A DNA stretch of 64,000 bases from Anniella stebbinsi (taxonomy: Eukaryota; Chordata; Lepidosauria; Squamata; Anniellidae). This document shows positions 33,356 through 45,650 of the stretch, in pieces. The notes under the pieces were generated by a model. The model was not told the DNA's origin. It did no database searches and saw nothing but the letters and a program-made list of their open reading frames with translations. The position numbers and the translations under genes are program-made. The stretch is from the NCBI GenBank assembly GCA_029215795.1, contig JARDYH010000004.1:33980001-34044000 (forward strand), given 5' to 3'. The first letter of the stretch is position 1. The number at the start of each line of letters is the position of its first letter.

Positions 33356-35771
33356 GTACCCAATGACTGTGGGAAAGGAAACTGACCTTTTAAGAAAAGC
33401 AGATACAGTACTTGAGGAGGTGGAACTCCCAGAAGGATTATCTTGGCTTGGCTATAAAAAAATGGCTAGTCACTCTAAGCCAGTGCTGGAGTGAACTGTC
33501 AATACTTTCTCTTACTGTAGGACCTCTCTCCATGGTCCTGAACTCATACCAGTGTTGGCCATACGCAGTGTTGGCCACTGCGCTAAAGCTGCTCTTGTTC
33601 CAGTTGCCTGTTTCATGCCATGCATCCTTGTCTGAACTATCACCCAGAACAGAGAGTGGAGCAGAACACAACTTTTATCCATAGGCTGTTCAAATATAGA
33701 AGTGTCCTTTGTAAAGTAGGACACACAGCCACCCTGCTTACCCATAGATTTTCTTGATTTCTCATACGTTCTGTGAAATTATGATGATCTTTATCTGCCT
33801 CAGAATGTTACTCGGAGCATTGATTAATTAATTGCTTGTAAATCACTTTGAAGATGAAAAATGCTTTGAGTGCACAGTAAGTCATGTTGTGTTTTATCCC
33901 TAATGTGTCATCAGCTGAATAATTCCTCCAAGTTAATTGAAATACTTGAGACTCACAGAATACAGATTACACCAGTTTCCATCACAACTTCTCCATACAT
34001 TTTACAAAGATGTCCATGCATTTCCCCTCTTACCGAAGAGAAATTGTCAGAAAGAATGAGGAAATCTATGATCCTAATAGCATTCACAAGAAAGTAAGTT
34101 CTACTGAAATAATTGCAATTACATCCAAGAAGAGTCATTCTGGTATTTCAGAAAAAAAAAGAATGAATGTTTATCTATGAATCGTTCAGCTTTCCTTGTA
34201 ACAGAGTCGGACATATTCCATATTTGGCACTGAAAAAGTAGCTTGCACAAGGGGAATAATATGTGGGAATAATAATATGAGAGAGGGGTGTGCGACACTA
34301 GTAAAGTACCACCTCCTTTTCTACTGTTGACATTACTGAGGGCTGTCCCCATGTGTGCCCACACATCCACATAGCAAGCAATGGTGATTCCAGGACCTCT
34401 GCAGCTTGCAGAGCATAAAACTACAGGTTATCCAACGTCTACAGCAAGCATCACAGAATAAAGATAGCTGCTTTTTTTTAAAAAAATGCTTGGATTGTCC
34501 TGCTTTCTTCATTTCCAGTAAAACTGGAGTGCCAAAGTGAGGCCATGGAAAACTGCCAACTGGATGCACTATTCATGTAGCTGTGAGCATCCCAAACTTC
34601 CAGAACCTTTGAGGCGTGAAATACAGACGATACAATTTTAGCACATTTTTTTCTTCTGAACAGTGAAATGTGTCTTACACCTACTTTTTCACTATTTCAA
34701 TAAGCATGAGGCCTTTTTACAGAACCAAACAGAGAGGAAGTGCTCCATCATCATTTTCAAGAGGAAGTTGCTTTTTAATATATATATTTTTTTCATTTTG
34801 CATGTTATATAGTGTAGTACATACTCTAACCCTCTAATTACACACACACACACACACACATACACACACACACCCCTTCAGTAATCATAATCATATTGTA
34901 AATATTTTCAGGAAATATTCTCTTTTTTCACTACATATGAAACTTACATTTTGGAATAGCTTTGTATTTGGTATAAATGTTTAAAACAGGTTCATGATTT
35001 CTTCCACCACAGAAAGTCAACATCTGGATTGCTACTGCTCCAGTCTGGCTTCTGGAAACAAACCATGTTCTTGACTGGTTTGTTTCCCAAATGTTTTATT
35101 TTTCCTTCTTTCTTAATCCAATAAATGTTTATTGGCTATCCAAGACTCAGAGATGCATTTAATCTTCCACAACACCTGTAATTCTCCTGTTGCCTGTTTA
35201 TGAGGGCAACTAGAACTGCTTTCCAGGCTATGGTTTTAGGGGTTCAATTTATATTTAATACAGCTGGTTGAAGTGCTTCACACTTGGTTTCCTTTTGCAG
35301 CTGTGTTGTTTAATTCATGTTTATGTTCCAGCTCATGCCCATCCTTTCTTGCTAACTGATTTACTGCTAGTATTGTCTTAGAGTCTTCCCTGCACTGCAA
35401 AGTTATATAGAGGTGTTTGGGTTTTTTCGCTCACTCAACACTGTCCTAATTCAAGGTCTGTTTTAATAAAATGCGTGTTGAGGTGGCTCCCCCAGTATCC
35501 TCTGAGAAGGGCAATTACCACGTTGATTCCAAGTCTCTGAAGATGCTAGTTGAGAGCAACAGGACCTGGTAAGGCTGGCAGTGGTAGGAGGCTTGTGAGT
35601 TTTCTGGTGATTTCATTGAGGGTGATGCCCAGAGGAGTGGGGGAACCAATTTAATGGGGAACCTATATAGGTGGATGGACTGGGGGGGGAATCCATGGTG
35701 GGAAGGTCAAGGTCACACTGGAATCCTTTCTGGCTATTTTTGATTGGAAGCAGTGGCTACAAGGGACATTA
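33356..35771. other. Unannotated intronic sequence with (CA)n
   Basis: A (CA)n tract with one TA interruption is at 34840-34874. A T/A-run (tttttttaaaaaaat) is near 34473. No exon or complete repeat is seen in this 2.4 kb. Confidence 0.45.
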
Positions 35772-35902
35772 GGATAGAATCCTATGCATGTTCAGACAAA
35801 ATAAGTCCTACAACTCCCAGCATTCCCCAGCCAGTCATACTGGTTGGGGAATGCTGGGAGTTGTAGGACTTATTTGTTCTAAACATGCATAGAATTGCAC
35901 CT
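35772..35902. mobile_element. Family C Harbinger-like MITE, hairpin copy
   Basis: A ~33-base perfect stem pairs taagtcctacaactcccagc with gctgggagttgtaggactta. Its loop lies around 35838. The outer ends ggatagaatcctatgcatg and catgcatagaattgcacct are inverted, and TTA flanks both sides (35769-35771 and 35903-35905). TTA duplication and termini agree with 26680-26782. Confidence 0.65.
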
Positions 35903-36499
35903 TTAGTGAATATAATATGCCAGCCCTGATCTCTGAGGCTTAGTCCACAATTTTGACACTACATGTCCTTTGGGATGTTAGAGGAATCAGTTTCGGGAGT
36001 GGAGCTCAATGAGTTTTTGCCTGCTTGGCCCCCTAGACTCTGGCTCATGCATCCCTGAGCTTAACCAACTCATTGCATGATACAGTAAGTCAGGCAGGCT
36101 TGTGGTTTTCTGCTTTTTTAATATGCACAAATTGTGATTTGCTCAAAATTGTGGTTATGACTATTTATAGAAATCAAAATTTCCATAAATATTACATCTG
36201 TGATTTTGCAAAAATCATTGCTCACACATGCTTTTTTAAAAAAAAAGTGGAAAAATTCCAAATTTTCTGGAACTGACCCACTGCTCAGCTTGCAAATGAA
36301 TGCTGAGTGGGGGGCACCACAGGTATAATATTTGGATCCGTCGAGCCAGAAGTGAACAGGATTTTCCTGCAACACCCATCCCTACATGTCCTTCATGGAG
36401 TTCCTATCCTGGCAGTGTCAGAGTGTAGTTCTTATGAAGTGTACAGTCAACAGGGCCTCTTCACACGTGACATTTGTATGGACAAATCCAGACCTGGGC
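35903..36499. other. Unannotated intronic sequence
   Basis: AT-rich. Part of 36070-36370 shows F-like words (ccaaattttctgg). No gene is recognised. Confidence 0.4.
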
Positions 36500-36930
36500 T
36501 CCTGTAGTCCAGTGCTTTTCTTAGCCAACACTGAAAACTCTGCAAAGATGCTGCCTGATCACTGAGGTCATCTGAGGGCATGCTCCTGGTGGTTCGACAT
36601 AGACCTATCATCTGATTAGAGTCCACCAGGAGAAGAGCCTTCAGTGTTGTGGCCCCCATCCTATAGAATTCCCTGCCTCTGGAGGTCAGACAGGCACAAA
36701 CTTTACGTTCCTTCCAGTGCTTCCTGAAACCATTGTTGTTCCAGGAAGCTTTCCTTTAATGATCAGCCATGGTTTATTTTGTACTTTGTTTCTTTTAAAA
36801 ATGTACTTTTAATTTGTTTTTATTCTGTTTTTATTTTATTTTTATTCTATTTGTCCACTGCTCCAAAATTTCTAGAATGGGGAGTGGTATATAAATATTG
36901 TAAATAATTGAATAATAAATAAATAAAATG
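36500..36930 (+). mobile_element. L2-clade LINE 3' end, sense
   Basis: The plus strand runs from gtgcttttcttagccaacac through the end of the RT ORF (ggcccccatcctatagaattccc; ccttccagtgcttcctgaaac). A long T-rich UTR follows, then the tail tggggagtggtatataaat and AATAAATAAATAAA. Confidence 0.65.
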
Positions 36931-38050
36931 TGTACACTGGCCTATCATATCAAGTGGGAAGAGTGAGGAAATATCTATTTGTCACCAGTGCATGTACTCT
37001 TGTTATGTATACCTATTTAGCCACCTAGGAGCACCTGACAGCTAATACAGTACCATGTACATGAGTGTTACGGGCAATAACATCTTAGTAAGAAATTATG
37101 TAATAATATCCCTATAGTGGGCTCTCTCCTTCACCCTATCATGATTACTGATTGTTGGCTTATATCCTTTACATGAGGATGCATATCACTAACTTGTTTT
37201 AACTTATCTAATGTAAATATAGATACTGTCATTATCCGCAGAAATTAATCTTTTGTCTGAGGATACAAGGATAGAGAGAAAGAAAGAAGAAGAGATCCAA
37301 TTAAAAGATAGGGCATATGCTATATCTGACTTCTTATGCAATCATCTATTACCAAACATCAGTCACTCACAGTTTAACTCACTGTATCCTTTGATTCTAT
37401 TTTAAAAGTGCTGAATGGATAAAAAAACTATTTAACAGCTTATTTATCAAAGTGGAAGGAAATACAGTCTATGCATTTTACTGCCATGTCAAATGTTCTC
37501 TGCCTAAGGTGGTCCCACCTTTATTTCTCCCTTTACCTGATCCAGGTGTGGCAGTGGATTCCCTTAACAGATGTTTGTGAACAATGATGGATTGGATGAA
37601 GACAAAACCTAGAGCTTGGTCCAAATGAGATAGAATGATGATTCTATAACACATATAAAGATGTTTGACTCATTCAGAGGTATGAAAATGGTTAGATTAG
37701 TTCCATACCTCAATAAAATAAAATAAAATTGCCAAACTAGCAAATAAACAACAAATTCCATGCAAGCATGTAAGAACTCTCCCCTCTGGAGGAAGTAGGC
37801 CATATTGGGCTGAATGTATCACAAAAAACAGTGACAACTGTTATTCTAAATTCTTCACATTGAAGGAAGGCAGGAAACCCCATGCCTTTGCAGAGGAGAT
37901 GGTTTTTTATGATGCACTGCGCTGCTCCTTTAAATCTTATCGTAGTTGAAGCTCTACTTCCTGTTTCATGTTAAACTGTTTTGCTCTCACTTAACCTTCA
38001 GTTCAGTAAAATGCTTACTATGGCTACAGTACATACGTAACTGTGTAATA

Positions 38051-38081
<31 letters not shown>

Positions 38082-38220
38082 TATAAAATTGCATGACTGG
38101 ATTCAAAATCTTTGTCTCAAGCTTGCCAATTCTCTCTTTTTTCTTTGATATCCCCTCTGTTTCAAAAACAGTTCCCTATTCAGAATTACGCTGGGTCTGC
38201 TCTTTGGGAAACACAAGTCT
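36931..38220. other. Intronic sequence with (TAA)n
   Basis: (TAA)n at 38054-38083 and a short AAAATAAAAT run near 37715. No gene is seen. Confidence 0.45.
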
Positions 38221-38305
38221 AAGGGTGTTTCCATGGGATGTTTAGACAGGAAAACTCCTACAACTCCCAGCATTGCTCAGCCATTGTGTGCATAGGACTG
38301 TGCAC
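38221..38305. mobile_element. Family C Harbinger-like fragment
   Basis: aagggtgtttccatgggatg, then acaactcccagcattgctca and gcataggactg, match the left half of the family C hairpin. Confidence 0.45.
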
Positions 38306-38617
38306 AAAAGCTCTCTTGGACTTACAGAGCTAGCTCTTAGTTCTTTGAATCTTGGCCATTATTTACCAGTACTATATACTCTTCTAGTTATGAAGTCGGT
38401 GATAATGTCAGAACTTACTTTCTCCAGAGGTATGGCACAGTCACATCTAAATCATTCGGACACATGTAACAACATACCTTTTTAATTGAACCAGCACTGG
38501 CTGATATGAATAGACAGAGGTTTCTTCCAGCTGTATATTGATAAAAGTATATTTCTGATATATTAAACTTATGGGCATGTTCCATCCTTGCTGCTGGCTT
38601 TTGCTGTGGGAAGACCA

Positions 38618-38661
<44 letters not shown>

Positions 38662-38869
38662 CCCCAGTGGCCTGCACACAGATGTATTGAAGGTTGGATC
38701 ATGCCTTATATTTTACTAATATTTCTTTTTAATGAGCCTTGGAAGAAGTGTATGCAAAAAACAAAAGAAACAGAGCAGATTGGTGTTCCTATATTTGTTC
38801 CTTGAAACTGAAGAGCGAGTATGTGTGCAGTGACAGTCTGTATCTCACATCCTCATCTGCCCCATAAGG
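38306..38869. other. Intronic sequence with (GT)n
   Basis: A ~37-base pure (GT)n tract at 38622-38660. No gene is recognised. Confidence 0.5.
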
Positions 38870-38990
38870 TTGTTGTGAAGCTAAGCCTGCAGTCCGAAGC
38901 ACACTGATCTGGGAGTAAATACAACTGAACCCAATGGGGTTTACTTCTGAGTAGGCATTCATTGGATTGCATTTTACATGTCTTTGAGGA
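38870..38990 (+). repeat. Family G interspersed repeat
   Basis: The phrase gggagtaaatacaactgaac, then ccaatggggtttacttctga and gtaggcattcattggattg, is shared in form with 54405-54500, 61835-61925 and, partly, 8852-8905 and 15610-15740. It is followed by tatataaatgtaatc. A common unclassified repeat. Confidence 0.5.
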
Positions 38991-39769
38991 AGGCTGGCAT
39001 ATATAAATGTAATCATTAAAACAGTTATTTTTGAAATTGCACATTCTATGGCTACCCCTTCTGATGCAATCACGGAATGACTTCACTGAACTGTTTTTGG
39101 AGCATGATGGTGGTCACGCATGTCTTCTGAAAGCCAGAAATGATGGTTGCAACAGTTAGTCAACAGCAAATGACAGAGCCTCCCTGAACAGATATTAGGT
39201 GCCAACAGGCTGGAAGGCAGAACGAGATAAATGGATGCCTTTGACATAAAATGCAATCATCAAACCATTAGCAATTTTTCTGATAAGGTCATGGCTAGCA
39301 GCAGGAGCATCATAGAAAACCTCTGATACCCAAAGAAAGTTTTTCCCCTGCACTCTCTGCCAGTTTCCAGAGTCTGGGCCTTCTATCACTCAGACTAGCC
39401 ATGGGCATTAATTCTCTGATTTAGACTGCCTTGAGGAATCATCTGTCTAAATGTCAGTTTCTGAGTATGGATAGATAAGTCAGAAACAAAAGGCTATGTA
39501 GTGGAGGAGCCCTGGCAGTATGCCACCAGAGAATTCTATGACTACATGAAAGCAGTAGCTGCAAGCAAAGTCAAATAAAGACTGGCATAGGCATGGAGAT
39601 AGTTATGATTTTGAAATCTGAGTTAATTTTTGACTATGTTCCTGGATGTCTGATTTATATTTAGGTGCCCTTTATATTTAGGGATATGAATTCTCTCTCC
39701 ATCCCAGTTCCCAACTACAGATTGTATTAAAGTCTAAATTATGTCTGTTGTGGTAAATACCCCAAATGT
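38991..39769. other. Unannotated intronic sequence
   Basis: No feature is recognised. Confidence 0.4.
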
Positions 39770-39867
39770 GGAGACAACAATCAAGGAACTCAAGGCATTT
39801 TAGTTATATCCCATTTGGATTACTATAATTGGCTGTAAGTAGGGCTGCCATTGAAAAATGTTCAGAA
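39770..39867 (+). mobile_element. L2 LINE fragment, 5' side of a CR1 insertion
   Basis: The plus strand carries L2-like coding traces: aaggaactcaaggcatttta, then the block cccatttggattactataat (L2 HLDYYN region). It breaks at the CR1 end at about 39868 and appears to continue at 42644. Confidence 0.5.
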
Positions 39868-40092
39868 ACATCATAGAATCATAGAATAGTAGAGTTGGAA
39901 GGGGCCTATAAGTCCATCGAGTTCAATCCCCTGCTCAATGCAGGAATCTACCTTAAAGCATCCCTGACAGATGGTTGTCCAGTTGCCTCTTGAACGCCTC
40001 TAATGTGGGAGAGCCCACCACCTCCCTAGGTAATTGGTTCCATTGTTGTATGCTCTAACAGTCAGGAAGTTTTTCCAGATGTCCAGCCAGAA

Positions 40093-40497
40093 TCAGTTTT
40101 CCTGTAATTTGAGCCCATTATTCCATGTCCTGCATTCTAGGTTGATCAAAAAGAGATCCTGGCCCTCCTCTGTGTGACAACCTTTCAAGTATTTGAAGAG
40201 TGCTATCATGTCTTCCCTCAATCTTCTCTTCTCCAGGCTAAACATGCCTAGTTCTTTCAATCTCTCCTCATAGGGCTTTGTTTCCAGACTCCTAATCATC
40301 ATCATTGCCCTCCTATGAACACGCTCCAGATTGTCTGCATCCTTCTTGAAGTGTGGTGCCCAGAACTGGATGCAATACTCAAGATGGGGCTTAACCATTG
40401 CCAAATTGAGGGGAACCAGTACCACGCGTGATTTGGAAGCTATACTTCTATTAATGCAGCCCAAAATAGCATTTGCTTTTTTTTGCAGCCACAGCAC
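40093..40497 (-). pseudogene. CR1 ORF2 C-terminal segment
   Basis: 134 residues from KKANAILGCINRSI through LEYCIQFWAPHFKKD, RVHRRAMMMIRSLE and LREDMIALFKYLKG, the conserved end of CR1-type proteins after the RT. It overlaps the RT frame at 40451 in another frame, so a frameshift separates them. Confidence 0.8.
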
Positions 40498-41413
40498 ACT
40501 GTTGGCTCATATTCAGCTTCTGATCTACAACAATTCCAAGATCCTTCTTGCTTGTCGTAGTGATCAGCCAAGTATCCCCCATCTTGTAACTGTGCATTTG
40601 GTTTCTTTTTCCTAGGTGTAGAACTTGGCATTTATCTCTATTAAATTTCATTCTATTGTTTTCAGCCCAGCACTCCAGTCTATCAAGATCACTTTGGAGT
40701 TTGTTTCTGTCTTCTAGGGTATTAGCGATCCCACCCAATTTTGTGTCATCTACAAATTTGATCAGTATTCCCTGCACCTCCTCATCCAAATCATTAATAA
40801 AAATGTTGAAGAGCACTGGGCCCAGGACTGAGCCCTGTGGTACCCCGCTCGTTTCCTCCTCCCAGTGTGAAAAGGTACCATTGATAAGCACTCTTTGAGT
40901 CCGATTCTGTAGCCAACTGTGGATCCACCTAATAGTTGTTCCATCTAGCCCACTTTTCACTAGTTTGTGAATCAGAATGTCATGGGGCACTTTGTCAAAA
41001 GCTTTGCTGAAGTCAAGATATACTATATCCACAGCATTCCTACAGTCCTTAAGGGAGGTTACCCGATCAAAAAATGAGATCAGATTAGTCTGACAGGATT
41101 TGTTCTTGACAAATCCATGCTGGCTTCTAGTAATCACTGTATTGTTTTCAAGGTGTTTACAGATTGACTTCTTTATAATCTGTTCATCCTTTTTGCCTTT
41201 TTTGAAGACAGGGATAATATTAGCCCTCCTCCAGTTGTCCGGCACTTCACCCACTTTCCATGATTTTGCAGAGATAAGAGACAGTGGTTCTGAGAGTTCT
41301 TCTGCCAGCTCCTTTATTACTCTAGGATGCAGTTCGTCGGGCCCTGGAGATTTGAACTCGTTCAAAGAAATTAGGTGTTCCTTGACCATTTGTTTATCAA
41401 TCTCAAACTGCAA
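40451..41413 (-). pseudogene. CR1 reverse-transcriptase segment
   Basis: A 320-residue open frame, the longest in the window. Motifs in order: SPGPDELHPRVIKEL and NIIPVFKKGKKDE, motif A YLDFSKAFDKVPHD, motif B GVPQGSVLGPVLFNIFINDL, the catalytic FVDDTKLGG (canonical CR1 is FADD), and NRMKFNRDKCQVLHLG. It lies antisense to the presumed host transcription and lacks upstream frame continuity. A LINE remnant, not a host gene. Confidence 0.85.
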
Positions 41414-42008
41414 TCCTGCCCCGACATCTTGTACTTCACTTTTTCCAGGGGGGTCGTAGACTCACTTTTGAGAGAAGACTGAACCAAAGTAGGAATTGAG
41501 CACTTCGGCCTTTTCTTTGTCATCTGTTACCAATTAGCCACCCTCATGAAGCAGTTGAACCACAATTTCTTTCCTCTCTGTCTTTTACTATTCACATATC
41601 TGAAGAAAGCCTTTTTATTGCTTTTAGCATCCCTCGCTAGCCTCAGCTCTTTCTAAGCGTTAGCCTTCCTGATACCTTTCAGGCACTTGTTTGTACTCTT
41701 CTTTTGTAGCCTGGCCTTCCTTCCACTTCCTATATGTATCCTTTTTTATTTTCATGTCATCTCTAAGCTTTTTGTGGAGCCACATTGGTTTCTTCTGTTG
41801 TCTTTTATCTTTTTCCTTGGTGGAATTGTTTGTAATTGGGCCTTTAAAATTTTCTTTTTAAAAAACTCCCACCCATCTTGGACTCCTTTTCTTAATAAGG
41901 TCACTTGCCATGGGACCTTACTTATCATAGTTCTGAGTTTATTAAAATTGGCTTTCCTGAAATACAGAGTATGTGTTTGGCTACACTCAGCTTTTGCTTC
42001 CTTTAAAA

Positions 42009-42643
42009 TCAAGAACTCAAGTATGACGTGGTCACTTCCCCCAGAGTTACCGTAACTGCCACTTTATCCACTAAGTCATCCCTATTGGTCAGTATCAAGT
42101 CAAGGATAGCTGTTCCTCTACTTCCTTCCTCCACATTCTGTAGGAGAAAGTTATCAGCCACACATGTCAGGAATTTCTTGGAGGGACCACTTTTGGCAGA
42201 ATTTGTCTCCCAACAGATATCGGGGTAATTGAAGTCCTCCATTACTACTACATCAGATTTTCTTGAAACACTGGCAATTTGCTATTCAAAAGTTTCGTAC
42301 TCATCTTCTCCTTGATTGGGTGGTTGGTAGTAGACTCCGACTATCATGCTCCTTTTATTCCTTTCCCCATTTATTTTAATCCAGATGCTCTCGATGGGGC
42401 TCCCAGGCTCATCCTCTTGTATTTCTGAGCAGGGATAAGTATTTTTAACATATAGTGCAACTCCGCCTCCCTTTCTATTTCTTCTGTTCTTTTTGATCAA
42501 GTTGTATCCTTCAATTGCTATATTCCAGTCTTGGGAGTCATCCCAGCAAGTTTCAGTTATACCTATCAAGTCATATTTGCCATCATGTATTAAGAGTTCA
42601 AGTTCATTCTGTTTGTTTCCCATACTCTGGGCATCAGCTGGTC
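42009..42643 (-). pseudogene. CR1 apurinic-like endonuclease segment
   Basis: The frame holds DLIGITETCWDDS (catalytic Glu region), YNLIKKNR, GGGVALYVKN, VGVYYQPPNQ, then MEDFNYPDICWE and ILDLILTN. One in-frame stop (TAG) falls just after the YETFE residues, between 42282 and 42242. The frame then fails below 42009. 5'-truncated near the start of the domain. Confidence 0.8.
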
Positions 42644-42800
42644 CAGAATGTTGCAACCAAACTGTTTTTTGACTGGGACAGTTACAGGGTACACATGACT
42701 TGTTACAGCAATTTTATTGGCTACTGGTCTGTTTTCAGAACTGGTTACAGCAAGTATCTGTGGAGGCTTCCTGCATGATATACAACCCCTGTAGCTCCCC
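42644..42800 (+). mobile_element. L2 LINE fragment, 3' side of the CR1 insertion
   Basis: The plus frame encodes LVQNVATKLFFDWD and a later degenerate LHWLP-like stretch (ttggctactggtctgtttt), typical of the L2 region after the RT core. It continues the coding order from 39770-39867, consistent with one L2 split by the CR1. Confidence 0.55.
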
Positions 42801-43850
42801 ACTTCAGACTTTCATCCTGAAGACAAGGAGGGGGATGAGAATAACAATGGACTGGGCTCCATGCTTGCTCTTACACTCCCTCTTTAAGTGTTAATGTAAG
42901 TGAGATTTAGAACACCTGAACAGATCTATTCACTGGTCTATATCACCCAATAAGTCAGCATGATCAGCATTCACTAGTATTTTTGCCTACATGCAGAATA
43001 AATAGGTGAGACATATATATTGGGGTAATTCAGCCCTAACTTAATTAACATTAAAAAGTTCTGCAGTGCAAATGATCATCAGTGCTAGGTGACCAGTTCC
43101 TCCTACAGCATATTACTGTTGCGTGGTGGAATGGTTGCCATAAAGTTCTAAACAGGGCCAGCAGACATTTACAGCCCTTTTAGCTTTACACCTCCCTGGC
43201 ATATGTACTGATGCAATGTGGGTCTGCATGCTTTCCTGACATCCCCCTTCCTCCAAGGTGAGTGCAACTCTGTTCCCATCACACAAATCCTCTTCAGGAC
43301 ACTGGGGGATGGAAACATATAACCACATAATTTCTGGTATTTCCTTTGTGATGGTTGCTATAGGTACTTATGGTCTTGCCCAGAAGCAACATGGGCTTGG
43401 TACATCTTTGGGGGACGTACAAGATAGAGAGGCAGATTAGCAGCTTACTTATACAATTTTATGGTCACAATTTGCATACAATGTGCTAATAAGCACTTTA
43501 TGGTCACAAATTGTGTAAAATACGCCAATTACAGCTGTAATTTCATTTGCCCAAGATATGCAAATTGCTTGCACCATTTTTTTTGGAATCTTACCTCATT
43601 TATATCCATTGAGGATTTTGCCAGCATCCCTAGTGAGATGTACAGTACTGCAATTCAATTGAAATCACGTAATTATTCATAAAATTATTCATAAAATTAT
43701 ACATATAAATGAGTGCAAACAATGTTCGTGTGAATTTATCTCCTCTTTTGTCCTTTTTAAGTGGTTCATTTCTTCTTCTTTTCTTCTTTGGTGATACATG
43801 TGGCTAATATGATGGAATATGGCAGGCACACTGCTGGTCCTTAGTACTTT

Positions 43851-43896
<46 letters not shown>

Positions 43897-44839
43897 ATCT
43901 TTCTCTATGCTGTCCCAACTCCTTCTTCTGCCTGTTTACTGATGTAAAGAAAGTGACAGGAGAAAGCCAACTATCCCATCTTCCCAGGTGGGTCTCTTGC
44001 AACAGTAGGCCTGAGAACTGTCCATGCAGGGCAGTGAAAAATGAAGCTCTTCACATCTTTCTTTCTTTCTTTTCTTCTTTAATGAAGCTTTTTTTTTTGG
44101 ATGTCTCTCTAGATGGCGTTAAGTTGCTAATCATCTTCATCTTGGATGATTGATAATTGATTAGAAAGCCACAAAGAACGCTATACAAAGCCTATCCTCT
44201 ACAAGAGCAGAATGTATTACAAAAGAGCTGCAGCCAAATGTAGAAATTGACTTTGCTGCATAACCCAAACCAGCTCCTATCTCCCATCCCTGATATGTGT
44301 GGTGCATCAAATCTTCCCACTGAATTAAATGTGTTAACACTGAGCCTCAGAAGCACTGTGGTAGCTGAGTCCCAGTCTGTTCCTTTATTCCCCATTTAGA
44401 AGTGAGTTCAATACTGTCCTTTATACTCCACTGTGCTTAGATGCCCAAGAAACTATAATTAGACATCATAAGAAGAATGATTTCATTAAGACTTATTGGA
44501 TGAATTAAGTCATGTACAAGGCAGGATGTTGTAAGACACCGTCAAACAGTTTATCTTTCTGCTATAATTGGAATTGCAGGGATTACAGCAAAGAGCAGCA
44601 AAAGGTAATTTCCAATTTGGCCCAGGCTTCCCCCAATTCCCTCCAGGCCTCAATTATCATATTTCTTCTCTGAATCAGATCTTTCCCTCCATTCTCAAGC
44701 TGTTTTAAACTCAAAGCTATTAACAGCCAACTCTAATCCTCACACACAGCACTGGAGCCATCTCTCCCCCGTTACTGTCACGCAGTCTCATATTTACAGT
44801 CGAATAGTAGGAGGGAAGTTAATTCCAGTAACTCAAAGG
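42801..44839. other. Intronic sequence with (CA)n and a local near-duplication
   Basis: (CA)n at 43855-43894. Two similar segments (ttatggtcacaatttgc at 43459 and ttatggtcacaaattgtg at 43498) form a short tandem near-duplication. A (TTTC)n-like run is at about 44067-44090. No exon is seen. Confidence 0.45.
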
Positions 44840-45150
44840 CACAAAAAAGGTTCGCCTGGCACCTACGTTATACTGTTTTCGACACCAGGTGAAGAGCTTT
44901 TTTATTTTCTCAGCATTTTAACAGTTTATCATCTTAGGTTTTTTATTATTATTATTTTGTTGTTTAAAATCTGTATTTTAAATCTGTATAAATCTCTGCA
45001 TTGCTGCTCGGCTGTGCTTTTATATGGTGGTTTGATATTGTAGTTTGTTTTATACCTTGAACTGGTGACGGACTGAATTTTTGTGAATCGCCCAGAGAGT
45101 TTCGGTTATTGGGCAGTATAGAAATGCAATAATTAAAGAAATAAAATCAT
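44840..45150 (+). mobile_element. L2-like LINE 3' end, sense
   Basis: Starts with cctggcacctacgttatact, then a T-rich UTR, the tail hairpin gaatcgcccagagagtttcg / ttattgggcagtata, and ends aataattaaagaaataaa. Confidence 0.6.
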
Positions 45151-45309
45151 CTAGAGCTGAAACACTACCTTGGCAAATGTTTTTGAACCTCATGATGGGA
45201 CGTTTTGGTGTGATGTGGGTCCAGGTTGCTGCTGGTCAGGTTCTCCATGTTTGAGCAAGTTGTCAGTTGCAGAAGGAGCCAAGGGCACCTAGCAGCAGCT
45301 TGGGAGATC

Positions 45310-45650
45310 TTTACATCTTCAAGATTCATAACTCTATCAATATGACCAGCTCTATGGATACCCCGGTTGTGGAATGAGCTTCCCAGAGAGGCTCTGCTAG
45401 TATCTATGTAGTACTCTTTTCAGTGCCAGTGTAGCCATTTTAATCTTCCCATTGCTGTGGTTTTTAATCTGTCACTGTATTTTGAAATCTTTGTGCTGCT
45501 GCTAGGTTTTATTTTGATTTTATATTGTAGTTTTAAACCTTTTATATTGTATTTTATCATGTTGTATTTTATGGTTTCAATTTTTGCTAACCGCCCAGAG
45601 AGCGCCAGCTATTGGATGGTATAGAAAGGTAATAAATAAATATGAACACA
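45310..45650 (+). mobile_element. L2-like LINE 3' end, sense
   Basis: The end of the RT ORF is visible as ggttgtggaatgagcttccc. The UTR follows, with the tail aaccgcccagagagcgccag / ctattggatggtatagaaa and aataaataaat. Adjacent to, but separate from, 44840-45150. Confidence 0.65.

Larger units (their letters stand above)
39868..42643 (-). mobile_element. CR1 LINE, 2.8 kb, antisense, 5'-truncated
   Basis: On the plus strand it begins catagaatcatagaat, the reversed CR1 3' terminal repeat (ATTCTATG)n. Reading on the minus strand gives endonuclease (42643-42009), a ~0.5-kb linker with disrupted frames, reverse transcriptase (41413-40451), the C-terminal region (40497-40093) and 3' UTR. ORF1 and the 5' UTR are absent. 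A possible 5-bp TSD CAGAA (39863-39867, 42644-42648) separates two parts of one L2. Frames are broken, so it is dead. Confidence 0.85.

Noticed and set aside
40451..41413. A 320-codon ORF as a host gene
   Set aside because: It carries CR1 reverse-transcriptase motifs, is flanked by CR1 endonuclease and 3' terminal repeats, and is frame-broken on both sides.
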